From NCBI GenBank assembly GCA_964035795.1, contig OZ038324.1, positions 1,395,870 to 1,459,869 on the forward strand: 64,000 nt of DNA, read 5' to 3'. Origin of the DNA: Pterobdella sp. o SKG-2022. Taxonomy: Eukaryota > Annelida > Clitellata > Hirudinida > Piscicolidae. Below the pieces are notes generated by a model. It searched no databases. It was not told the DNA's origin and saw only the letters and a program-made list of their open reading frames with translations. The translations under genes and the position numbers were made by a program. How positions within the stretch are numbered: the stretch's first letter is position 1; every line of letters begins with the position of its first letter. This document shows, in pieces, positions 48,301 to 58,378 of this stretch.

Positions 48301-51300
48301 AATTATTTTCTATCAAAACTTTTTGAATACTTTAATAAAGAATAACTACCTTTTGACCTTTTTTGCCATAATTCATCTCTCCGGGATCTCCAATTGCCCC
48401 AGGCTGTCCTGGTGACCCAGGTGGACCCTAGTGCATTTAATTCTATTTAAAACAGTTTCAAGATATTTTATTAAATTATTTGGGAATAGTATTAATATTA
48501 ATAAATACGAAACTCAATGAAAACACATACAACAGGGCCAGGTCTGCCAGGAACACCATTGTCGCCACTAGAGCCAGGGTTTCCATTGTAACCCTGGTTG
48601 TTTAAAATGAAACTTATTTTTAAAACTTGAAAACTTCCTCAAACATCAAACTCACGGGTGGTCCTTGAAAGCCAGTTGGTCCCTGATCTCCTTTAGGACC
48701 TCTTTTACCGAATTCTTTAATTTCCCCTGGGTCACCCTAGAAAATTGTTTACTATTGCACAGAATTTAATATTAATAAAAATGATGAGTTTAAAAAAAAT
48801 GAAGAAACTTTGAGTCCTTGAGGTCCTGGAAGACCGGGCTTTCCTGGGATGCCTGGCCACCCAGGCACTCCTGGCCTGCCTTCTTCCCCCTTTCAAAAAA
48901 TAGTCAACAATTATGTCAGCATCCATTGCCACATTAAAATAGTTGATTTTCTAAAAATTGTTTCATGGGCTAAAACAAATTTATAAATTTTAAAATTAGT
49001 TTCAACCAATAAATTGCTTTGAAACAACTTTTCAAAAATTTCAAAAACGCAAACTTCTTTGTGCTAAAAAACATGAGTTCATTTCATGATACCTGTGTTC
49101 CATTGCATCCAGGAAAACCTTTTTGTCCTTTTGGTCCCACAGGTCCTGGCATTCCCTGCATTAAAATTATCAAATGTTAAAATATAAACAAAACACAAAA
49201 AAAGTAATCTAACAGTAGCTCCAGGAGATCCAGGAAAACCAGGAGTACCATCTTCTCCCTGGGGTGTTCATCATTACCATTTTGATACAATCCCATTGAC
49301 ATGTAACAGATTTTTCAACCTACCCTTGTTCCTTTAGCACCAGGGCTCCCTGATTGACCCTTTTCTCCCCAACTGCCTGGAGCTCCAGGCAGACCCTCTC
49401 GGCCTCTCAGGCCATATGCTCCTTGCTTTCCTTCTTGTCCTCTTATACCCTGTGCTCCCTGACAACGATGATAATTCTCATTTATACATTGTATTTCTAA
49501 TTTAATAATAACATAATATATTTATTGAATATAAAAAATAAATAAGTCATTTTTTTTACATTTTCTGATATTTTCATGAAATTTAAAATTAATATAAGCT
49601 GAAAAAAAATAAAAAATGTTAGAATAGCTTACAGGGTTTCCTTTTCTTCCAGGACAAGCACAACCTCCACATTCCCTACATCCCAATCCAAAAGGGTTGT
49701 TATATGACTGAGGGGGCTATGTGTATTGAAAAACGTTTTTAGAGTGAGTTCATATATATGTATTTGTATGAAGAAGTGTAAGCAAAACTCAAATGAGCTC
49801 CTTTAGTAAGTATTTTCAAATACCTAAAAATAGATATTGAAGTTTTGTAATCGTTTCTTCTGAAAAATTTAAATTCCCTAATTTATGTAAAAAATTAGCA
49901 TGCAAAAAAATCAAAAGCGTAAAATTGAAATTGCTTAAATTAATATTTATTACATAATACAATATATGATAGATAACGAGTCTTAAATTAAACTTATAAA
50001 AAGAAAATGGCGGTACGAGCTACTAAGAGTGCATTTTTATAACTGATAAATAGAGAAAACTGTTTAAAAACAAAAATTTGAACTTTTTTGCTTATTGATC
50101 ACTACTTTTTTTTTAGATCGACTTTCAGTCGCACTATATTGGGGTTTCGTTAGCTCAACATATGATTCACAGGGCGTACTCCTTGTGTGTATAGTGTGAT
50201 CACTACTAAGTTTTTCGAAAAGTTTTATGCCACTAGAAGAATAAAATAAAGTTGAGTATTTTTAGCAGGTTGTGACACGTGTGCTGAAGAAGAATACACA
50301 TCCTGAAAAAATGAATTAATATTCTTTAATATTGAGTTACGATAACCTTTTATTATATATCATTTAAAAAAAAATTGTATGAAAATGTGATTTAAGTTAT
50401 TGTTACTTAAAAAAAAGGTTCTAAAAAGTTGTTCATGTTCTTTTATAAATTTAGAAACATTCAAGGTTGTTAAAACAGCTTTCATCTAAAATGAGTGGGT
50501 TGATGCATGCATGAGATAAGGCAGGAATAAATAAATTATTAATTAATGGATAATTTAAGAATGAAAAAATAAACAAATTGTCTAATGCAGGTACGACAGT
50601 TGCAGTTAGCTTCTTTCAAGACACCTGGAAGACCAAAAATACTTGGAAGGAATTTGTATTGAATGACAAAAGAAAGCTAAGCATGGTTTATGCAGATCCC
50701 TTCAATCGTTCTGAATGGATAGGCTGACTTTGAAATAGATTTTTCAAAAAGCCCAACTCTTGGTAAAGAAAACGGACTCTAAAAAGGATTTTTATGATTA
50801 ATCCATGAATGGATGGTCCAATTATTGAATGAGCCAACATATATTGTAAAGATTTTTGCGCTGTTTAAAAGCTGAATTAAAAGTTATAAAGTTTTAAAAT
50901 TTCACCTGTTATAATTATCATTCTTGCATACATCACACCACCACTTTTCTCACATATTCACAACTATCATCATGGGATCACTTTCATCCTCTAGTCTTAT
51001 TGTCTTCAACCATCTTTTCTTATCTTCATCACCATCTTGTCTTTCCACTATTTCTTCTCATCATTACTCCTACCTTTTCTCACCTACTCAACAACTATCA
51101 TGGGCAAATTGTCTTTGGAAAATACAGATGCTAGCAGATCTTCCAATCACCAAAACTTTTTGCTTTTAAAGATATGTAAGATAAGTGAGAAAACTGATTC
51201 AAAGAGAGTTCTTGAAGGAATTGGTGTGACTTGATTTTTGACCCAAACAAGTACTTCAAATATAGGCCACCATTCTCCCCATCATCATCAAAACCATCAT

Positions 51301-53517
51301 TATCAGCATGATCATCACTGACTTGCTCATCATCATCAACACCATAATAGCCACCATCTTCAACACCAAAATCATCATCATCAATACATTCGACTGCTTA
51401 AATGCTAAAAGTTGATATAGAGGATTGGAAGCAACATTGTTACTATTTTGTAACAAATAACACCAATTTTTTAAATAAGTTTATTGAGGATCAAAAGCTA
51501 TAATTTTCGATAAGTTTAGCCTTATCATAAAACGTTTGCGAAACGCTAACGAAATATTGAAGAAAAATACATACTCGTGCGAATATGAAGTACTGTGTGT
51601 TTACATTTGTTTACTTGTTTTAAAGGTTCTTTTCAAGGATTTTATTATGAAATTATGAACATCTTATCTTCTCATCTTATTACTACTCTTAAAACAACTA
51701 CTACTACTACAATTACTACTACTACTACTAATATTCCTCCAGAAAGCAACAACTACTACTATTAGAGGCATGTATCTTTTTTAATTCAAGAAAACTACTA
51801 CTACCAATCGAAATATTGGTAGTAGTAGTTTTCTAATTTCAAGGATGTTTCATATTTCTGATTTTTGAAATAATATCCTAATGAATTATGACAAAGTTGA
51901 AATTTTCGAAAATTTTAGTTTTTTTTTAATTAAATGTATCCAAAATCTTCTTCATTCTATGAAAAATCCAGAAAATTAAATGAAAAACTATATAAGATGT
52001 CTCTAAAAATTAAAGTTTATTTCCATTTATTTAGTTATAGTATAATTTGACACCGTTCTTGTCTTGTTGTTTATGTTTGTTATGAATGTTGTAGCAGGGC
52101 TTGATAATCTGCACTCTTGCTTGCTCTTTCAAATATAACAAAGAAAACAACAAATAATAAATGATATTGATACGTTTCAGAGACATCTTAATGTGCTCAT
52201 AATGTTCAACAATCTTTAGCGTCGGTTTATGGAGAGTTTTTTGTACATTTATTTAACGAAAATAGCTAAAAATTTCGATAAGTATAGCCTTACCATAATA
52301 AGTTAGCAAGTATTATGGTAAGGCTATACTTACCAAAAATTCTGACTGATTTTGCTTGATAAATGTGAAAAATGCTCTCATAACTCGACGTTAAAAACTG
52401 TTAAAATGCTAATGACAATTGTGAAGAAGAGGTGAAAGGAAAAATACAAAGTTTTCAAAATATGGATTAAACCCCGAATTTCATGTTCAACTAACATTTA
52501 TTATCTTTCTATCCATCCATGCATGCATTCATCCATCTATCTATGCATCTAGCAACTAATAAAGAAGTCTTATGAACCAAAAAGTTTCAAAGTTACATCT
52601 AATTCTTTCTCACGTTATTCATTGTTTAAATAATAATAGAAATAATAATTGAAAAAACAATAATAATAATAATGAAGATTTTCAAAACTTTGAGCACCAT
52701 TGTTTTAAAAATTTGAGTAATTCTTCTTCTTTATATAAATTACCTTTGACAAATCAACCTTACATTTTGAAAAGTAGCAATCAAAAAATTGCAGTGACGT
52801 CATCCTTTCGTTTTTTAACTCATTTACCATGCACGCATGTTGAAATCAGCCATTGGCTCAGCATCCATCCAAACATCAACTCAGCATATTCATAAACTTG
52901 TTCATAACTTTTTCCATTTCTAATGTTTCTTATAATTATCTGTAGCTGTCATCAATCTTAAGTTATCTTTATTATCCACAAACCACCACCATCCATTCAT
53001 CCACCCACACCACCATCAGCCCACTCACCACCATCTATCCACCCACACACCTTCCATACACACCACCGTCTTCCATCCATCTACCCATCCATATAATCTT
53101 CTGTTGCATGCAGGCATCACTCTATCCAACCATTCGTCCATTTATTTTTCACCCAGTTTTCTTCTCTTTAAGTAACCCCAAGTTTTTACTTCTTTCACAT
53201 TCATACAACATTCAAACTTGATCGATCAGAGAATTGTATCTTAGATATTTTTCTGTTCTTGTTAAGCTTAAAGAATAACGGTTTTTGAGCCATTCTTACA
53301 TTTTCTCTTATCATCTAATCGATCTATCTACCAACTCATCCATCCACCTTTTGTCTATAACCAAATCCTTCATTCTCTGATCCATCCATTAGATCAACAA
53401 CCCATCAAACCATTTTAAAAGCCATCCATACACCCATCAGACTGCCCATCCCCCACTTACAGCGTAGGCGACTTGAAAGGCGATGGTCAAAGCGATAAAA
53501 ATCACTTTAAACTCCAT
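39306..53517 (-). CDS. COL4A: Type IV collagen alpha chain, complete gene
   Basis: Basement-membrane network collagen. ATG at 53,517; exon 1 (53,461-53,517) encodes the signal peptide '[19 protein letters not shown]'. A probable 24 nt exon lies at 50,279-50,302. The 7S exon (about 49,633-49,723) carries '[15 protein letters not shown]' with four closely spaced cysteines. About 37 short Gly-X-Y exons follow between 49,450 and 40,576, with typical interruptions. The C-terminal NC1 domain is in five exons (40,207-40,319, 40,075-40,141, 39,883-40,021, 39,744-39,830, 39,306-39,680). NC1 motifs: '[20 protein letters not shown]', '[16 protein letters not shown]', '[17 protein letters not shown]', '[13 protein letters not shown]', '[16 protein letters not shown]', '[17 protein letters not shown]', '[10 protein letters not shown]'. 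Both C4 repeats are present. Unusually, about 42 residues rich in Asn and Tyr follow the last NC1 cysteine. No head-to-head COL4 partner is visible. Confidence 0.95.
41215..41330. repeat. Diverged fold-back element in collagen intron
   Basis: The core 'tttaccaagtgattatcact' continues into a near-inverse, and outer 'caaaaagctt' pairs with 'aaaagctttgtg'. It resembles the palindromic family at 5,241, 21,081 and 44,326 but is shorter and lacks the shared right-hand tail. Confidence 0.55.
43260..43695. other. Collagen intron, no repeat family assigned
   Basis: No Gly-X-Y exon is present in this stretch on the coding strand. A minus-strand ORF at 43,277-43,555 is non-collagenous and I see no flanking splice sites that would use it. 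Confidence 0.4.
44326..44514. repeat. Palindromic fold-back element with a perfect 41 bp hairpin and 11 bp target duplication
   Basis: The centre is a perfect inverted repeat: 44,369-44,409 is the exact inverse complement of 44,413-44,453, with a 3 nt loop. Outer arms pair imperfectly out to 'tcaacaaac' and 'gtttgttga'. The flanks are the exact 11 bp repeat 'atagtctacag' (44,315-44,325 and 44,515-44,525). The right end has the unpaired 'aggctattatacttcat' tail. At 189 bp it equals the copy at 5,241. The perfect arms suggest recent insertion. It lies in a collagen IV intron. Confidence 0.88.
50590..50812 (+). mobile_element. LINE 3' end fragment in collagen intron 1 region
   Basis: The sequence matches the last ~200 bases of the LINE at 5.7-9.2 kb: 'aataacttggaaggaatttg'-like segments encoding '[20 protein letters not shown]', then 'ttttcaaaaagcccaact' and 'ctaaaaaggatttttatgat'. 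It is a severely 5'-truncated copy of the same family, antisense to the collagen gene. Confidence 0.8.
51786..51833. repeat. Trinucleotide hairpin
   Basis: 'gaaaactactactaccaat' is followed within a few bases by its inverse 'attggtagtagtagttttc', giving a 19 bp perfect stem and a short loop. Isolated CTA runs just upstream (51,698-51,765) are the likely source. Confidence 0.7.
52196..52400. repeat. MITE-like fold-back element
   Basis: A central inverted repeat 'aagtatagccttaccataat' / 'attatggtaaggctatactt' lies between outer terminal repeats of about 35 bp ('gtcggtttatggagag' against the inverse of 'ctctcataactcgac'). A partial relative occurs at 51,465-51,545 ('cgataagtttagccttatca'). No confident target duplication was found. 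Confidence 0.65.
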
Positions 53518-53519
53518 TT

Positions 53520-56180
53520 CTTTTACAACAACTGTCACTTTATTTTATTTCTTGTACAACTGACCTAACGTAAATGTTTCTTTGAAAATCAAAATAATAA
53601 AAAGAATGAAGGCGTGAATGGTCGTGGTCTTTAGTTGAACCTCACAGCTACTCCATCAATTTGTTTATTCCCAGCAATTGTTTCAAACAAAACAATTACC
53701 AAGCAACAAACTTTCAAATTTAAACTAAATTTTAATCCAAACTCAGTTCAATGTTGCAACGCCTGCAAACCACGCCTATCTTCCCGCTACATACTTTCCT
53801 ATCCTTATATATGTTTGTCTCCGTGTATGTGTTTATGTTTTTGTGTGTGTGCATGGGTGGGTATATATTTTTGTTTGTGTGTGTTTGTTGTATTCTTGAG
53901 TTAGTGTGTGAACAAATTACTAATATTTGTATCCAATAACCACACATCCAACCCAACATAATTATATATAACTTTAGTCTTCCAAGATACTCTCATAATT
54001 ATTTGCATAAAATCTTTATCACCATTGATTCATGTTATAATGATTCTTTCTTCTGATGCATGCCCCCATTAAAAGACACCATCTACCATCCATCCGATTC
54101 CTCCATTCTCTTCATGCACTCTCACCCAACCACCTATCCATCCATAATTTAACCAGCCATGAGCCATCAATACCTGAATCTATTGACGCATCCATTAATC
54201 TTTCCATCCTTCTCTTATTCATTCATCCATTTAATATCCATCCATCCATTCATCAATTTCATTCATTCATGTCAAAACAATAAGTCATGTTTCTATTAAA
54301 AATTGAAAAGCTCAATAAACAACAAAAACAACAAAACAATAAAAATAAAATATTAAACACCAAGTCAGCAGAGAAGCCAAGCTGCTTTCTAACTCCTACG
54401 TCGGCATCTACATACATCTGGCTCATATATCCATACTCCCATATCTACATACATCTCGCTCATATCTCCATACTTCCATATATCTACATATAGTTCTGTT
54501 TATGGAAACAGTTGAGTATGTATCAGTCATTTTTGTTTATATTTTAGTTTGTGCATCACTTTTTGACTGTATACTAGATAGGTATGAGGTTAGTTATACC
54601 TTTCAGAAAATTTTTATGTTTTGTTATACAAATTTTTTACTAGTTTACAGTTCTCATTTTCTACGTATGCTAAATGTGTTTTTGTGTGTGCCACTGTGTA
54701 ATGTGATAAAAGATGTTGTGTAGAAATTTGTAACACACTTATATCAGGCTTCAAGGCTCCAACATTCAGTGATGCTCTACTTCCAGCATTCTTCCATCCC
54801 ACCTTGATAGATTATCATCAAGTAGAAACCTACAATGAAGAAGGATTGAGACACAATGAGAAAGATTCATGTTACAAGAAACATATATAATTAAAAATAT
54901 AAATATCGCACTTCAAATTTTAGGCAATGTCTTAAAAACTAGGAGTTACCCATCTTTAAGTTATATTTTAAAAGTTTAGCCTTGCCATGGAAATTAGCAT
55001 TTTGCATAAGGAAAGGTTTCGTTTTTAATTTTATCATATGGTAAGGCACCCGAGTTTAATGAATTCAAATTGATGTAGAGCTCGAAATTTTTGTCTTCCA
55101 ATAACAAAATATTTAATACATAATTTTTGAAAAATACAAAGATTGACTAAAAATTTCAAAAAAACTGGTTCTTATTCTCACAGATTGCCGTAATTGTTGA
55201 GCAGTGGTGTTATGGTATTTCGTTTTTCAACTGTATCTGATGACTTTAATAAAAACTTTTGATGAAATTTCGAATATATTTGTTTCGATTCATATCAAAT
55301 ATGTATTGTAAGTATTAATAAATTAAATTTTTGTTAGCTTTCTTATGTTTTACATGTTTGTGTGTGTGTTTGTGCACGTGTGAAAAGTTTTGAAGTAACC
55401 ATAAATTTTGTTGGTGTGTTAAAGTTACTCATTATTTTTGTGCACGTGTTTATTCACGTCCCTATGTATCATCTTCGCACGTACACACACACCCCCAAAC
55501 CATCTTCAACCTCTATAATTCAAATTATATTTTTAGAATATAGTTATAGAGAATAAGTAGTTAAAAATAAATATAAAAAAAAAGAATTATTAAACATTTA
55601 AGTTTTTCTTAAGAAGAACTTACATTAACAAGTATCAGTACTAGATTAATGCTTAGAAAAAGCTTTGTTATAAAACGTTAGAATATTTTAAGACTCTATT
55701 CTGTTTGGAAAACTCCATATTTAGATTATGTATCCTCTTAATGGATAAGTCGATAAATATCTTGGTTGATAGATGGGAGAGCTGGAAGCAACTTCGTCAT
55801 TCTTTCGGAAACTTCGAAGATTCAATAACTTTTCCTAGTTCAATTTTGTTATCCAGTTAATCTTGGAAACCTTCCCACTGCGGTGTTCCTCTGCCAGTAA
55901 ACACTTGCTCATATGTTCAAACAACAGGGAATATTTTTTTTCATTAGCTCTATGTTGTTTTGGCTCAAAATGCTTTCATAATTCTCATTGCTAACCACAT
56001 CTCAATAAGCCCATTATTGTGGCCTATACTAACCTCCAATGGAGCTAACATATGGGAGCTAACAATAATAAAATGGAATAAAGAAGACGCCTTTCATCTA
56101 GGACAGCTATGTAGGTTATTAAGTGTTATCTACCCAAAAAAATTTATCAATGAGAAATTTTACGTCAAAACGAAAAAAGT
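53520..56180. other. Upstream region of collagen IV, low-complexity spacer
   Basis: Contains GT-rich tracts (53,830-53,890, 55,355-55,375), CATC-rich tracts (54,065-54,270) and short ORFs that merely translate them. No second collagen gene is found head-to-head. The collagen promoter should lie just right of 53,520, but I see no distinctive element. Confidence 0.5.
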
Positions 56181-56184
56181 CTCA

Positions 56185-56455
56185 TGAGCAAGAACATAAT
56201 GCTATATCGATGGACACTTTTTGAACGTGTTCTGAAACTGCCAAGAGAAACCTCAACTCAGATTGCCATGGACATCTATTTTGAAGACAACGATAACTAC
56301 AAGAAATTCGGGGAAGACCCAGAACAACAATAGCAACTACTCTCAGTGACGACCTAAAAAATACAACACAGTATCATGTACTAAATGAGCACAACTGGCC
56401 GAACACATCATACCACAAAGCCTAACCATCAGAACAGATATCGACATTTTGAGAT
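56185..56455 (+). mobile_element. 5'-truncated LINE tail
   Basis: A frame reads 'IMLYRWTLFERVLKLPRETS', then 'IAMDIYFEDNDNYKKF' and, after a one-base shift, 'RGRPRTTIATTLSDDLK': the Gly-Arg-Pro C-terminal tail seen in the other LINE fragments. There is no polymerase domain. Confidence 0.55.
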
Positions 56456-57339
56456 CGTTAGCAGTGAATCCTCCAGGTTGGATTTGTCTAACTTCTGAAG
56501 TTGTCGAAGCTTATTATCCTCAAAAACCTGAAAACTATTATTTCATTTAACAGCTTTTTAACTAACTTCCCAACAAACTCTGACATTCTGCTATGATTAG
56601 ACACGGTGAGATTTTAAAATCAAATCGCATGTCTGACATACATACAAACTAGAATACGACATTCTACTAGTGACCTGTTTGAGTTAAAATAACTACTTTG
56701 ATATTCCGTTTTTCACGTAAAATTTTCCTACTTTAATAAAATATTTTTCAAATTTTGGAAATTTTTATTGAAAAATGAATCAAAGTTGGAGTTTTCTATA
56801 ATAATTTCAGTAACGACGAGTCGATGGGATCATACCATGAGTTTAAAGACTACAAAATCCGGGATAAGCTATGGTAATGATAAACAGCCTTATACTTTGG
56901 AATTATTTTAAAAACAAGATAATTAAAAAATTCGACTTGATACCAGGGTTGTCAAAAAAGAGGGTCGATACCGTCTCAGCGCATTCCAAGATAACGTGCT
57001 TTACTTTCCATTTTTCAATTCTTTATCAACTTCAATTTTTTGAAAGAATTGAAGTTGAAAAGGTGGAAGCAACGGAGAGGGTGAGAGCAAAACGAACCAC
57101 ATACGTACACAAAAACCTCAAGAACTAAAACATGCTATTATAACTCTAGCGAACAATCTTGACAAACATTTACCGACCCATGGATTGATTTGTTGTATGA
57201 AAGAACAAAAACAGGAAATCACGCAGCTCTATTTAATTTTTTCATACAAAAAAAAAGAATGGTGAGTGGTAAGTTGATGAATAGGCTTGCAGAACCCTCT
57301 CGATTAACCATACAAAGAAATTGTACTTTCCATTCAATA

Positions 57340-57510
57340 TATGTTTTTCTAAATTGCGAAACTTTTGTGAGATCTGTCATGACATACAGTTTGGAAACTT
57401 AGGTTGTAAGGTCTGTTGAAGAGGGTATTTTGAGAAAAGCAGAAAATCAGATGCGTGGTGTACAACTGGTTGATGGAATGAATACAAGAGTTGATGGGTA
57501 GATTGGGCTT
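57340..57510 (+). mobile_element. LINE C-terminal fragment
   Basis: The frame reads 'FVRSVMTYSLET', then 'VVRSVEEGILRKAENQMRGV' and 'LVDGMNTRVDG'. The last part aligns with '[15 protein letters not shown]' of the antisense LINE at 14,979-15,203, so it is the same or a sister family. Stops interrupt it. Confidence 0.6.
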
Positions 57511-57842
57511 GAAAGACAGACTCGATGAAAAACCCTTTTGTAAGTATTTGAAAACACTTATGAAAGAGTAAAGTGAAAAAAAAAGCCAGCCGCTTCTTTA
57601 AAAAAAAATGCTGACTTATAAATGATGTTGAGCGCCAACTTCCAAAGACTCTTGCGACACTCCTTGGGGCGGGTACCGAAAGAAACTTGTAGCTTCGAGT
57701 TGTTTGTGACTTTTGGTGGGCAATGAAAAAATGATGGATGGATTCTCGAAATGCTTTTTGGATGGATGCTGATGATGTTGCTTTATTATTTTTGTTCCCA
57801 TACTGAATTTATTTAATCAGTGGATTAATTTTTTATTCAAAT

Positions 57843-58003
57843 GTAATGTAATGCGGTATTTATAAAACGCTTTTCCTTGTTTTTTAAAACTCTTGCTAAA
57901 AATTTAATTTAGAGCACACACTGTGAAATAGGTGCTAATTGTCGGTCCACGTGGAATCGCAGCCGGTAACTTTAGATAACTAGTCTAATGTGAATCTTCT
58001 ACC
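57843..58003 (-). mobile_element. tRNA-derived SINE, body part, split by a LINE
   Basis: This is the 3' body of the SINE read on the minus strand: 'tgcggtatttataaaacgct', 'cacactgtgaaataggtgct' and 'ggtaactttagataac' match copies at 10,312 and 26,468. The B-box-like region is near 57,945-57,960. The tRNA head is displaced to 61,317-61,345 by the intervening LINE. Confidence 0.75.
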
Positions 58004-58004
58004 C

Positions 58005-58378
58005 GTGATTGGCTTATCCAAGTTCCAAGCACTGTTTTTCCCACTCTAATCAAGTCCAAGAATATTCACCTCCCTTTTGGTAGATTTCCTTTCCACTCCC
58101 GAATTCACCCTACTAGATGTCTGAATTGCCAGACTTATGGCCATAATATAGCTAAATGCCACAACCCTAGAGTATGTGAGCACTGTGGCAAAGACCATCC
58201 GTCTGACAACTGCTCTAGATCTTCTCCTTCCTTCTGTGTTCCTTGTTTTAGATCAAATCGTCCTTGCCATGACCATGTCACCACATCCTCTTCTTGTCCG
58301 GTGTACAAGCAACAAGTACGGCCTGGCAATGAAGGCCTGCCTTACTCATGCACCCTCAAAATCCATCTCCTTTTGTGA
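58005..58378 (+). pseudogene. LINE ORF1 (gag-like) C-terminal part
   Basis: The open frame, lacking its start, reads 'DWLIQVPSTVFPTLIKSKNI' and then zinc knuckles: 'CLNCQTYGHNIAKC' (CX2CX4HX4C), 'CEHCGKDHPSDNC' and a third Cys-rich 'CVPCFRSNRPCHDH'. Such knuckles bind element RNA. It ends at 58,376-58,378 and overlaps the ORF2 start by about 30 bases in another frame. Confidence 0.8.

Larger units (their letters stand above)
50813..53460. other. Large collagen intron with microsatellites and hairpins
   Basis: Between the probable 24 nt exon and the signal-peptide exon there is no coding signal. Contents: CAT/CCA-rich low-complexity tracts (50,925-51,100, 51,270-51,390, 52,490-52,550, 52,980-53,440), a hairpin at 51,786-51,833, and fold-back elements near 51,465-51,545 and 52,196-52,400. 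Confidence 0.55.

Noticed and set aside
54056..54283. Histidine- and serine-rich ORF 5' of collagen IV
   Set aside because: It translates a CATC-type microsatellite, with no conserved content or splice context.
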